This document shows positions 1-8,205 of a stretch of DNA of 18,487 bases, piece after piece. The DNA comes from Clostridia bacterium (lineage in GTDB: Bacteria; Bacillota; Clostridia; Christensenellales; UBA1242). The DNA lies in assembly GCA_017537515.1 (NCBI GenBank), contig JAFYKO010000017.1:1-18487 (forward strand), in the 5' to 3' direction. Position 1 is the stretch's first letter. Every line of letters starts with the position of its first letter. A program made the translations under genes and the position numbers. Under the pieces are notes generated by a model that ran no database searches, had not been told where the DNA came from, and saw nothing but the letters and a program-made list of their open reading frames with translations.

Positions 1-12
1 AAAAAAGATATA

Positions 13-37
13 AAAAACCTTACCACCAAAGGTTTTT
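13..37 (-). terminator. Rho-independent terminator after the GlmU-like acetyltransferase gene
   Basis: A 9-bp inverted repeat (AAAAACCTT at 13-21 and AAGGTTTTT at 29-37) encloses a 7-base loop. Read on the minus strand, the stem is followed by a run of T, so it would end transcription of the leftward gene at 120-785. The stem is AT-rich and therefore only moderately stable. The stretch 38-119 between it and the gene is plain AT-rich DNA with nothing recognisable. Confidence 0.6.
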
Positions 38-119
38 ACACAAAAAAATTATGGAATTAATTATAAAAAATATCAAAAAATATATTTTTTTAATAAAAAT
101 TTAATGAAAAATAAAATTA

Positions 120-785
120 TTATTTTTTTAAATATCTTTCCGCCATACCTGGTTTTATTTCTGCCCTGCTTCTGCCAATAATAAAGTCATACTGTTTTGA
201 GTCTTCTGTTACGGTTGTACCGCAAGCAACAAAGGTGTTATCTGCAAGTTTTATGGGGGCAATCAAACTAGAATTACTTCCAATAAAACAACCATTCCCG
301 ATATAAGTTTTGTGTTTTTCTTTACCGTCATAATTTACAAACACAACACCCGCACCAATATTACACCCCTCGCCAATTTCCGCATCGCCTACATACGCAA
401 GATGATTTACCTTTGTCCTATCGCCCAATTTTGAATTTTTAATTTCAACAAAATTTCCAATTTTTACACCCTCACCCAAAACGCATTCCGGCCGAATCCT
501 AGCAAAAGGACCAACAAAAACACCCTCTCCAGCCTCACAACCTTCAACCTCACTACGCAAAATTACGCAATTTTTTTTGATGTAGCAATTTTTCAAACAA
601 GCGTTTTCGACCTTCACACCTTCCCCAATAACGCAGTTGATTATCTTACTGTTTTCGATAAAACTCCCCTTGCAAATATGCGAATTTTCAACCAAATTCA
701 ACCCCTCAAAACAACACATAGGGTCAATACGTGACTTTTTGTCAATAACGACATTCTTCAAAAAACCTTTTCTTCTTTTTTTCAT
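120..785 (-). CDS. Stand-alone GlmU-type glucosamine-1-phosphate N-acetyltransferase domain
   Basis: The 221-residue protein is a left-handed beta-helix made of hexapeptide repeats. It matches only the C-terminal half of GlmU, which acetylates glucosamine-1-phosphate with acetyl-CoA on the way to UDP-GlcNAc for peptidoglycan. Residues known from E. coli GlmU line up: R98 (R333), K116 (K351), H128 (catalytic H363), Y131 (Y366), N142 in NIGAG (N377), N151 in NYDG (N386) and K157 (K392). The N-terminal uridyltransferase domain is missing; normal GlmU has about 450 residues. The first 90 residues are already hexapeptide repeats, so this is not simply a broken full-length gene, and no uridyltransferase remnant is seen upstream. 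No Shine-Dalgarno site precedes the ATG at 785; a -10-like TATAAA at 795-800 suggests a nearly leaderless message. The family is clear, but the exact substrate is inferred. Confidence 0.85.
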   Translation of the reverse strand: MKKRRKGFLKNVVIDKKSRIDPMCCFEGLNLVENSHICKGSFIENSKIINCVIGEGVKVENACLKNCYIKKNCVILRSEVEGCEAGEGVFVGPFARIRPECVLGEGVKIGNFVEIKNSKLGDRTKVNHLAYVGDAEIGEGCNIGAGVVFVNYDGKEKHKTYIGNGCFIGSNSSLIAPIKLADNTFVACGTTVTEDSKQYDFIIGRSRAEIKPGMAERYLKK

Positions 786-911
786 ATATATAAATTTATA
801 TGTTGCAATTTTTATTTTGGTAAAATTTTAAAAACAAATATACAAAGTGCAATAATTTTATTATATTTTTTGGTCATTATGCACAAATTTTAAAAATTTT
901 TCTTTAAAAAG

Positions 912-940
912 TTGACTTTATTTTTAATTTGTAGTATATA
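912..940 (+). promoter_or_regulatory. Vegetative promoter for the ABC exporter operon
   Basis: TTGACT (912-917) and TATATA (935-940) are separated by 17 bases, close to the sigma-A consensus. Transcription would start near 947, giving a leader of about 45 bases before the GTG at 993. The rest of the 786-992 intergenic region is AT-rich. No operator-like palindrome and no regulator gene lies beside it. Confidence 0.75.
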
Positions 941-992
941 TATGATTATTATATTTTTATAACTAATTTATTTACATAAAAAGAGGTATATA

Positions 993-2807
993 GTGTTTAA
1001 AATATTAAAGAACTTTAAGTCGAAAGAATGGCTTTGCTTTTTCTTCGTTGTTGTTTTTATCGTCGGGCAAGTTTGGTTGGATTTGAAACTTCCGGGATAT
1101 ATGTCGGAGATTACAGCAAAACTAACCGCAGGCAATATTAGTATGGCGGATATTTGGTCAAGTGGTGGTATGATGATGCTTTGTGCTCTTGGAAGTTTAC
1201 TCCTTGCAATTGCGACAGGTTTTTTGGTTGCAAAAATGGCAAGCAAACTTTCAGAAAGAACTCGTGCCAAACTTTTTGCAAAAATAAACTCTTTCTCAAT
1301 GGCGGAAATTAACAAGTTTTCAACTGCAAGTCTTATAACTCGCTCAACAAACGACATTACGCAAATTCAAATGTTTGTTGCTATGGGGCTTCAAGTGCTT
1401 ATAAAAGCCCCAATCCTCGCAACTTGGGCAATTATTACTATCCTTGGCAAAAGCTGGGAATGGTCGCTTGCGACTGGTGTTGCAGTTGCGATTCTGCTTG
1501 TAATAATCGCAATTTTCATTTTTGCAGTAGTGCCAAAATTTAAGAAAATACAAATCCAAACCGATGATGTAAACAGAGTTGCACGAGAAAATTTGACCGG
1601 GCTGAAAGTTGTTCGTGCATACAACGCCGAAGAGTTTGAACAAGAAAAATTTGCAAAAGCAAACAACGCTCTTTCAAAAACAACTCTTTTTATTGACAAA
1701 AGTTTTGCAATCCTTCCTGCAGTTATGACGCTAATAATGAACGGACTCAGTCTTGCTATTTACATAATCGGAGCGATTCTCATAAATGCCAAACTTTTCG
1801 GCCTTGCAACAGCAACTACGCCTGAAGCGGTAGAGGCAATTTACAGCAGTTCTGCAACGCTTTTTGGAGATATGGTTGTCTTTATGTCTTACGCAATGCA
1901 AGTTATTATGTCGTTTATAATGCTTATAATGGTCTTTATTATGCTTCCTCGTGCGATTGTATCAGCACGCAGAATAAATGAAGTTATGGACACAAAGGTT
2001 TCCATTGTTAGCGGAAATTACCAAAACGGAACCAAACGCCCTAAGAAAAACCCAAAACATAAAGTTGAATTTAAAAACGTAAGTTTCAAATACCCAAATG
2101 CTGAAGAATATGTACTAAAAGATGTTAGCTTTACCGCTGAAAAAGGCGAAACAATAGCTTTCATAGGCTCTACCGGTAGTGGCAAAAGCACACTAATCAA
2201 CCTCATCCCACGTTTTTACGATGCAACAGATGGAGAAATTATTATTGACGGCGTTAGCATAAAAGACTACCCATTAAATGACCTCTATGACAAATTGGGT
2301 TACGTACCCCAACAAGCAAAAATCCTTACCGGAACAGTAAACTCAAATATAACCCTAGGCAACAAACAAGGCAAAAAAGCGTCAGCAGAGAACATATATT
2401 CCGCCCTCGAAATCTCGCAAAGTTCTGAATTTGTAAATAAAATGAAAGACGGTCTTGAAACCAACATTTCACAAGGCGGAAGCAATCTTTCAGGCGGACA
2501 AAAACAAAGTCTTTCTATTGCAAGAGATATTGCAAAAGACCCTGAAATCTTTATTTTCGACGATACATTTTCTGCACTAGACTACAAAACAGACAAAAAA
2601 CTTCGTAAAGAAATTTCAACAAAACTCAAAGACTCTACTTGCTTTATTGTCGCCCAGCGTATTGGTACAATCAAGAATGCCGACAAGATAATTGTTCTGG
2701 ATAGTGGCAATGTTGTCGGTATGGGCAAGCACAAAGACTTAATGAAAAATTGCGAAGTCTATAAAGAAATCGCATTGTCTCAACTCTCAAAAGAAGAACT
2801 CGAATGA
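993..2807 (+). CDS. ABC exporter half-transporter, degenerate-site subunit of a heterodimer
   Basis: The 604-residue protein fuses a six-helix type IV exporter membrane domain (about 1-330) to a nucleotide-binding domain (about 345-600). Walker A is GSTGSGKS (392-399) and the signature is a canonical LSGGQ (499-503). Walker B ends in D523-D524, so the catalytic glutamate is replaced by aspartate, and the switch histidine is Q555. These are hallmarks of the inactive ATP site in heterodimeric exporters such as TM287/288, BmrCD and LmrCD. The start is GTG at 993, preceded by AGAGG at 982-986. The partner gene begins 21 bases downstream. The substrate cannot be told from sequence; such pairs export drugs, lipids or peptides. 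Confidence 0.9.
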   Translation: MFKILKNFKSKEWLCFFFVVVFIVGQVWLDLKLPGYMSEITAKLTAGNISMADIWSSGGMMMLCALGSLLLAIATGFLVAKMASKLSERTRAKLFAKINSFSMAEINKFSTASLITRSTNDITQIQMFVAMGLQVLIKAPILATWAIITILGKSWEWSLATGVAVAILLVIIAIFIFAVVPKFKKIQIQTDDVNRVARENLTGLKVVRAYNAEEFEQEKFAKANNALSKTTLFIDKSFAILPAVMTLIMNGLSLAIYIIGAILINAKLFGLATATTPEAVEAIYSSSATLFGDMVVFMSYAMQVIMSFIMLIMVFIMLPRAIVSARRINEVMDTKVSIVSGNYQNGTKRPKKNPKHKVEFKNVSFKYPNAEEYVLKDVSFTAEKGETIAFIGSTGSGKSTLINLIPRFYDATDGEIIIDGVSIKDYPLNDLYDKLGYVPQQAKILTGTVNSNITLGNKQGKKASAENIYSALEISQSSEFVNKMKDGLETNISQGGSNLSGGQKQSLSIARDIAKDPEIFIFDDTFSALDYKTDKKLRKEISTKLKDSTCFIVAQRIGTIKNADKIIVLDSGNVVGMGKHKDLMKNCEVYKEIALSQLSKEELE

Positions 2808-2828
2808 AAATTTTTAAAAGGATGATAA

Positions 2829-4604
2829 ATGAAGTCAAAACAAAAAAATCAAAACATAAAATCATTTAAAGCACTTGGCGGGCTTTTCAAGTATGGCAAA
2901 TCCTACGCAATCTATTTTGTCATCGCCCTAATCCTTGCCACTGCTGGAACGGTTTTTACTCTATTTGGCCCAAACAAAATTGGCGAAATTACAGACATAA
3001 TGAGTTCGGGCTTAATTCTAGGCTCTATAGATATGACCGCAATCTGGAATATTGCAATCTTTTTAATAGTCATCTACAGTGCAGGAGGAATATTCTCATA
3101 TTTTGAAGGATTCATAATGGCAAAAGTTTCTGTCGGCCTCTCTCAAAAAATGAGAAAAGATATTTCTGACAAAATTAACAAAGTCCCACTCAAATACTAC
3201 GACAAAACCACATATGGAAATATATTAAGTAGGCTCACAAACGATGTCGACGTCGTAGGCCAAAGCATAAACAACAGCATCACCACACTTGTAGCATCCG
3301 TGGCCCTATTCCTAGGCTCACTGCTGATGATGTTTATCACAAACTGGATAATGGCATTCACCGCCCTTGGCTCAACGCTTATTGGCTTTGCACTAATGGG
3401 CCTTATAATGTCAAAATCACAAAAACACTTTATCGCACAACAACAAGGACTTGGCGAACTTAACGGACATATTGAAGAAGCCTATTCAAATCAAAGCTTG
3501 ATAAGGGCTTATAATGGAATTGAAGAAAGCACTGCAAAATTTAATACATACAATTCAAACCTTTACAACAGTGCATGGAAATCTCAATTTATGTCAGGAT
3601 TAATGATGCCTCTTATGCACTTTATTGGTAATTTTGGCTATCTCGCAGTATGCGTAGTCGGTGTTATTCTCACAATCAATGGCAATGCGGGAATCGGTAC
3701 AATAGTCTCATTTATGATATACATCCGCTTATTCACACAGCCACTATCACAAATCGCACAATGCTTCACAAGTTTACAATCCGCCTCAGCAGGTGCAGAA
3801 AGAATATTTGACTTCCTTGGCGAAGAGAACCTAGCCGACGAAAGCGACAAAACAACTTACCTCAACCCAAGCCAAGTTAAAGGCACTGTTGAATTTAAAA
3901 ATGTTCAATTTGGATACAATGAAAACAAGATAATTATTAAAAACTTTTCAGCAAAGGTCAAAGCAGGTCAAAAAGTCGCAATCGTCGGCCCAACCGGAGC
4001 CGGCAAAACAACCCTCATAAATCTCCTAATGAGGTTTTACGAAGTCAACAGCGGGCAAATACTAATTGACGGAATAGACACAAAAACCCTAACAAGGGAA
4101 AACGTCCACGACTTGTTTTCAATGGTCCTACAAGACACATGGATTCACGAAGCAAGTGTAATAGATAACATTAAATATAGCAAAACCGAAATAAGCGACG
4201 AAGCAGTTTTTGAAGCGTGCAAGATATGCGGTGTTGAGCACTTTATAAAAACCTTGCCCGAAGGATATAACACAATCTTAACAGAATCCGCAAGCATTAG
4301 TGCAGGTCAAAAACAACTACTCACAATCGCTAGAGCAATGGTGCAAAACAGCCCAATGCTGATACTCGACGAAGCAACAAGCTCAGTCGATACACGTACA
4401 GAACAAATGATACAAAAAGCTATGGACAAATTAACAGAAAACAAAACATCTTTTGTAATAGCCCACAGACTTTCAACCATCAGAAACGCCGACTTAATCT
4501 TAGTCCTAAAAGACGGCGACATAATCGAACAAGGCGACCACAAAACCCTCCTCGCACAAAACGGCTTTTATTCAGAATTATATAATTCACAGTTTGAGGA
4601 ATAA
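2829..4604 (+). CDS. ABC exporter half-transporter, catalytic subunit of a heterodimer
   Basis: The 591-residue protein has the same layout as its upstream neighbour: six membrane helices (about 1-330) and a nucleotide-binding domain. Walker A is GPTGAGKT (387-394), Walker B has the catalytic pair D514-E515, and the switch histidine is H546. Its signature is ISAGQ (490-494) instead of LSGGQ. The faults of the two subunits complement each other: this subunit's Walker motifs pair with the good LSGGQ of the other to give one active site, and its poor signature pairs with the other's DD Walker B to give one degenerate site. The start ATG follows AAAGGATGA with good spacing. A bidirectional terminator follows directly. 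The heterodimer assignment is strong; the cargo is unknown. Confidence 0.9.
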   Translation: MKSKQKNQNIKSFKALGGLFKYGKSYAIYFVIALILATAGTVFTLFGPNKIGEITDIMSSGLILGSIDMTAIWNIAIFLIVIYSAGGIFSYFEGFIMAKVSVGLSQKMRKDISDKINKVPLKYYDKTTYGNILSRLTNDVDVVGQSINNSITTLVASVALFLGSLLMMFITNWIMAFTALGSTLIGFALMGLIMSKSQKHFIAQQQGLGELNGHIEEAYSNQSLIRAYNGIEESTAKFNTYNSNLYNSAWKSQFMSGLMMPLMHFIGNFGYLAVCVVGVILTINGNAGIGTIVSFMIYIRLFTQPLSQIAQCFTSLQSASAGAERIFDFLGEENLADESDKTTYLNPSQVKGTVEFKNVQFGYNENKIIIKNFSAKVKAGQKVAIVGPTGAGKTTLINLLMRFYEVNSGQILIDGIDTKTLTRENVHDLFSMVLQDTWIHEASVIDNIKYSKTEISDEAVFEACKICGVEHFIKTLPEGYNTILTESASISAGQKQLLTIARAMVQNSPMLILDEATSSVDTRTEQMIQKAMDKLTENKTSFVIAHRLSTIRNADLILVLKDGDIIEQGDHKTLLAQNGFYSELYNSQFEE

Positions 4605-4650
4605 AAAAGAGAGACTTAACCAACCTTAGGGTTGAATTATTCTCTTTTTT
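4603..4650. terminator. Bidirectional terminator between the ABC operon and the surface-protein gene
   Basis: AAAAAAGAGA (4603-4612) pairs with TCTCTTTTTT (4641-4650), and an inner AACC/GGTT pairing (4618-4621, 4630-4633) extends the hairpin. A-runs on one side and T-runs on the other let it serve both converging genes. It overlaps the stop codon of the ABC gene. Confidence 0.8.
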
Positions 4651-4654
4651 TATT

Positions 4655-6931
4655 TTACGACCATTTACCATAAAGTGAAACTGAACCAGTAACTTTTGTT
4701 GATGCTGTATATACAATTCCAGAACCACTGCTTCCCGTAAACCACCCGCCAAATGTATAACTTGAGCGACTAGGTGTAAATAATGTCCCCCATGCAGAAT
4801 CATAAGATGATATCTTTTTCATTTTTATGCTTGAAATTGTCAATTTGTCATTCGCTGCCCAATTTGCACTATAAAATGTAATAGCTTGATAAGAAGCATT
4901 ACCATTAATCTTACAATCTAACGTATATGTTTTTGCGGTAGTAGTTGTCGTTATAGAAGTTGAAGCTCCTGCAAGCTCAAAGCCGAAACTTATTGTTAAA
5001 ACACGAGAAGTATATAATGTAACTTCAAGCCTATACCTATCGCTCGCAACTAAATTGTTTTTATTATAACCACCAATATAAGGCCCAAACCCACCCGCTC
5101 CATGACTTCCGGTAGTCGTAGTCCATACTCCTGAGCTCCACGTCGCAGCGGTTTGCACACCGTCTGTACCCTTTACTGAATTTGTTGAATATGAAAAAGC
5201 AACATAATCATTATCATATGACAAAATATAAGTATTTGGCGTCCATTTAGCATACAATGTTGTATTAGAAGTTAAATTCCAAATGCGAGTAGCTACTCCG
5301 CTGGAATTAATATACTGAGTTCCATAACCTAATGGTTTCGTGTAATAGCCACCAAATGCATATCCAGTTCTAACAGGTGGTGTGATATTAGAAAGATTTG
5401 AATCATAGGATACTGTCGTTGTTGCGACATCCTGGTGAATTATAGCACTTAGCCTTACCTTAAAGTTATTAAATGTATAGCCTCCATTGTTATACCACAT
5501 CCATAAGTGAAAGTAACCTCCTGCAGAAGAAGTTTCTACAGTTGATGAAATAGAACATTGGCCAGCTGATTCGACTGACTCACCTGTCGTATTGCTTGGA
5601 TAACCATTTTGATAAACTCGTACTCCGTTGTTTGGTGCCCCTCCAGCTGGAGTATAAAGGTCAAGAACAAAACAACCTGCGGTCCTCGTATAAGTTCCCG
5701 AAATCGTTTCCATATAGTAGGAAAATTTTTCAGAGGTTTTCATATTAACATTTGCAAATGTTCCAAATGTTACAGAAGCTGTCATTGTTCCATTAAATGT
5801 AAATGTCCTATCTGCCGCATCGTAATATATAGAAACTCCATTGGTGGTATATGCTTGAGTGCCACTAATTCCTGAAGAATATGCAGTTGCCGTAGGGTAT
5901 GCATAACATGAATAAGCTTTATCATAAGTTACTGTGTAAGTATTTGCCGTCCAAACTGCGTTATATGTTTTATCACCAGTTGAGCCGGTAGGGATTGTTA
6001 CGTTTCGCCAACCATTGAATGTATAACCTGTTTTGGTTGGATTATTTAAAGTTATCGTTGCTGTATCTTTTGTGTATGTCGTCGGATTCGCTGTCGCCAC
6101 GCTTCCGCCATCAAGGTTGTATGTGATTGTATAAGTTGCTACGGTTGATGAGGCTGAAACTATAATATCTCCAGTTATGTTTGCTTGTTCTATCGTTAAT
6201 ACGCCTGTCGTCCCATCTTGCGACAGTTCCCAAGTATAATTTGTTGCACCGCTAACCGCAATACTGCTTGGCAATCTATAACCATTATCCGCACTAATGA
6301 TTGCTGTATAAGGTTCATCTCCAATTACTTTGCTTGCAGATATTGTTGCATTTGAAATTGTTGTTGACACTTCGGCGACTTCACTTTGTGTGAATGTGAA
6401 ATATATGTATGTAGTTTGATTTAAAATTGCATTAGATTTTATATTAAACCTTTCAAAAGGGGCATTGCTTACATCACTGCATTTAATAATTCCAGATTGA
6501 CTAGGAAATATTTCTGCGGGAACTCCTGAAATATCGGTATTGCTTGTTAAATCGGCGTTAGAGGTTGCATCAACCTTAAGGCCATTGTTTGTGTCATAAT
6601 TAAATATGGTAATAACAAACTCATTTCCCAAATTTTGAAGAAAGGTCGAAGTCAGCATTAATGTATTTGCAGATAAACTGCTTAAACTTTCGTTGACATA
6701 GACAGTTTTATCTCCACTCGCAAAGTTCCTAAAAACAAGATTCTCTGATGTCGGCTCTTCGCCTTGATTGTGTATATGCATTTCAATCTTGGCGTTTGGA
6801 ATCATTGAAATACTTGAAGTTAATTTCATCGATTTTGAAACAGCCAAAACCCCCATTGCAATAAGCATTCCTGCCATTGCAACAATCATTGATGTCATAA
6901 AAGTTTGGTAGATTCGGTTTGATTTACTCAT
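4655..6931 (-). CDS. Membrane-anchored surface protein with InlB B-repeats (Listeria-Bacteroides repeats)
   Basis: The 758-residue protein starts with a short basic tail and one hydrophobic segment (about 9-31) that looks like an uncleaved anchor or signal peptide. An unrecognised 230-residue ectodomain follows. Three InlB B-repeat units lie at about 266-330, 503-567 and 708-758; they have the pattern TYxxxYxxxGG..P....GYTFxGW.....Y.A.W. The second and third follow beta-rich inserts (about 338-497 and 575-706), which resemble carbohydrate-binding jelly rolls and end in similar strands (FKVRLS, IKMKK). There is no LPXTG motif or C-terminal anchor; the protein ends on the last repeat. Ser, Thr, Asn, Gly and Tyr dominate. 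AAAGGAAAT precedes the start. Likely role: adhesion or glycan contact at the cell surface. The repeats are certain, the function is inferred. Confidence 0.85.
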   Translation of the reverse strand: MSKSNRIYQTFMTSMIVAMAGMLIAMGVLAVSKSMKLTSSISMIPNAKIEMHIHNQGEEPTSENLVFRNFASGDKTVYVNESLSSLSANTLMLTSTFLQNLGNEFVITIFNYDTNNGLKVDATSNADLTSNTDISGVPAEIFPSQSGIIKCSDVSNAPFERFNIKSNAILNQTTYIYFTFTQSEVAEVSTTISNATISASKVIGDEPYTAIISADNGYRLPSSIAVSGATNYTWELSQDGTTGVLTIEQANITGDIIVSASSTVATYTITYNLDGGSVATANPTTYTKDTATITLNNPTKTGYTFNGWRNVTIPTGSTGDKTYNAVWTANTYTVTYDKAYSCYAYPTATAYSSGISGTQAYTTNGVSIYYDAADRTFTFNGTMTASVTFGTFANVNMKTSEKFSYYMETISGTYTRTAGCFVLDLYTPAGGAPNNGVRVYQNGYPSNTTGESVESAGQCSISSTVETSSAGGYFHLWMWYNNGGYTFNNFKVRLSAIIHQDVATTTVSYDSNLSNITPPVRTGYAFGGYYTKPLGYGTQYINSSGVATRIWNLTSNTTLYAKWTPNTYILSYDNDYVAFSYSTNSVKGTDGVQTAATWSSGVWTTTTGSHGAGGFGPYIGGYNKNNLVASDRYRLEVTLYTSRVLTISFGFELAGASTSITTTTTAKTYTLDCKINGNASYQAITFYSANWAANDKLTISSIKMKKISSYDSAWGTLFTPSRSSYTFGGWFTGSSGSGIVYTASTKVTGSVSLYGKWS

Positions 6932-7023
6932 AATTTATTTCCTTTTTTGCTCTTGTTGTTTAATTCAACCTCAATTGCCAATTGCTCATTTATAATTGAT
7001 TCAATAAAACCTTTTAACCTCCA

Positions 7024-7053
7024 CCGCCTAACGCCGGTTCGGTAGAGAGGCGG
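7024..7053 (-). other. GC-rich stem-loop in the leader of the surface-protein gene
   Basis: CCGCCT (7024-7029) and AGGCGG (7048-7053) form a 6-bp stem around a smaller CCG/CGG hairpin. By hand count, 23 of the 33 bases at 7021-7053 are G or C, in a region otherwise rich in A and T. It lies between the promoter candidates and the start codon, so it would be part of the 5' leader. It may be a regulatory RNA structure or a small palindromic repeat; it matches no riboswitch I know. Confidence 0.5.
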
Positions 7054-7056
7054 AAT

Positions 7057-7105
7057 ATTATACCTCTATTATTTTCAGTCTAGCAAATAAAATTCACAAA
7101 GTCAA
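7057..7105 (-). promoter_or_regulatory. Promoter candidates for the surface-protein gene
   Basis: On the minus strand TTGACT (7100-7105) is followed after 17 bases by TAGACT (7077-7082) with an extended-10 TGC before it. Just downstream, a perfect TATAAT (7057-7062) pairs less well with TTGCTA 18 bases upstream. Either would give a leader of more than 100 bases containing the GC-rich stem-loop at 7024-7053. Confidence 0.6.
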
Positions 7106-7158
7106 CTAAAATTTTACATTTTTTTGACAAAGATTTTAATTTTTCTTTTCGTCAAAAA

Positions 7159-7267
7159 AGCGGGTTGATGTATTAAAATAAGCGGGCTACAAGCCCGCTC
7201 AATGGCCTGGCGGCACTGCCACCCGACCGTCCTATGCGAGGTGCCTCAGGCACCCGGGCCATCCCGC
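7159..7267 (-). other. GC-rich nested palindromic element 3' of degV (REP-like repeat or structured RNA)
   Basis: The element starts directly after the degV stop codon. By hand count 62 of 87 bases at 7181-7267 are G or C. In minus-strand order: an outer ATGGCC/GGCCAT stem (7257-7262 with 7202-7207) encloses a GGTGCC-TGA-GGCACC hairpin (7240-7254) and a GGTGGC/GCCGCC hairpin with a 3-base loop (about 7209-7223). Next comes AGCGGGCT/AGCCCGCT (7181-7188, 7192-7199). An overlapping alternative pairs 7190-7199 with 7159-7167, followed by five to six T on the minus strand, as in an intrinsic terminator. GCGG at 7160-7163 and CCGC at 7264-7267 bound the whole. The structure is seen directly; function is unknown. 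Confidence 0.6.
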
Positions 7268-8119
7268 CTATTCTTCCAAATAGAACATTGCGAGAGTGCC
7301 TGGACCTGAGTGGCTTCCTATGATTGGCCCAAGGTTTGCAATTATTGGTTCAAGGCCTAATTCTGTTTTTATCTTCTCGCATAAAAACTCTGCATCTCCG
7401 AGGCAGGCCGAGTGTGAAATAAAGCACATTTTTTCTTCCCTATCATAATTCTTTTTCATTTTCTCAAATAATGATAGCAACGCTTTTTTCCTTGAAATAA
7501 CTTTGCTTTCGACAACCAACTTTCCTTCCTCATCCGTTTGCATTACTGGCTTTATATTTAAAATTGTCCCAATAATCGCCGAAGAGGTTTTAAGCCTTCC
7601 GCCATTTGCGAGGTACTTCAAATTGTCAACTGTGAATATGTGTTTTATCTTGTGTTTTGTTTTTTCGACAAACTCAACAACTTCGCCAATATCTTTCGCA
7701 CTCTCTGAAAAACTTCTGGTCAAAATAGCCAAAAGCCCATGACCAGAGCAAGCAGCAAGGGTGTCAATCACATAAATTTTTTTACCATACTTTTCATTCA
7801 AAACTTCGCTTGCCTTTTTGGCAGAATTGTAAGTGCAACTAAGTCCACTTGAGAAAGCAAGATGTAAAATTGGGCCTCCTGTTTTTAATAAATTCTCGAA
7901 ATGCTCCTCATATAAGGCTTGGTTTATTTGAGAGGTGGATGTTTTATCCCCTTGCTTCATTCTTTCATACAAATTTGAAGACACAACGTCATCTTCCTTG
8001 GTTGAAAAGGTATCTTCCCCAACCATAAATTCCATATCCACAACATCTAGGTTGTATTGTTTGATTATTTCTTTTGTTAAATCACAAGTCGCTTCAAGCG
8101 AAATGATTAAATTTTTCAT
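7268..8119 (-). CDS. DegV family fatty-acid-binding protein (FakB-like)
   Basis: The 283-residue protein has the normal DegV length and all of its landmarks: TSTSQ (60-64), the FSSGLS lipid-pocket motif (89-94), NGGRL (172-176) and the GSHSGPGT C-terminal motif (268-275). In Firmicutes DegV/FakB proteins hold a fatty acid so that the kinase FakA can phosphorylate it for phospholipid synthesis; several paralogues with different chain preference are usual. No fakA gene is in the window. AAGGAG stands just before the ATG. The gene has its own promoter and may read through the structured element into the co-directional surface-protein gene. Family certain; which fatty acid it binds cannot be read. 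Confidence 0.92.
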   Translation of the reverse strand: MKNLIISLEATCDLTKEIIKQYNLDVVDMEFMVGEDTFSTKEDDVVSSNLYERMKQGDKTSTSQINQALYEEHFENLLKTGGPILHLAFSSGLSCTYNSAKKASEVLNEKYGKKIYVIDTLAACSGHGLLAILTRSFSESAKDIGEVVEFVEKTKHKIKHIFTVDNLKYLANGGRLKTSSAIIGTILNIKPVMQTDEEGKLVVESKVISRKKALLSLFEKMKKNYDREEKMCFISHSACLGDAEFLCEKIKTELGLEPIIANLGPIIGSHSGPGTLAMFYLEE

Positions 8120-8142
8120 ATTTTCTCCTTTTTAATGCTTTT

Positions 8143-8171
8143 AGTATATTCGTTTTTAACGTAAATGTAAA
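8143..8171 (-). promoter_or_regulatory. Promoter for degV
   Basis: On the minus strand TTTACA (8166-8171) and TATACT (8143-8148) are spaced by 17 bases, giving a short leader with a strong AAGGAG ribosome-binding site. A second -10-like TATAAT lies at 8190-8195 but lacks a good -35. Confidence 0.65.
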
Positions 8172-8205
8172 CTTTTTCAAGCAAAAGTTATTATACTCTC
8201 ATAAA

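Noticed and set aside
968..1699. Open frames on the minus strand opposite the first ABC gene
   Set aside because: They are shadows of a strongly supported ABC exporter gene, have no ribosome-binding site and no recognisable domain.
7209..7226. GGGTGG...CC resembling the T-box antiterminator core on the minus strand
   Set aside because: The conserved T-box stem I and specifier loop are not seen, no aminoacyl-tRNA synthetase or amino-acid gene follows, and the promoter of the next gene lies downstream of it.
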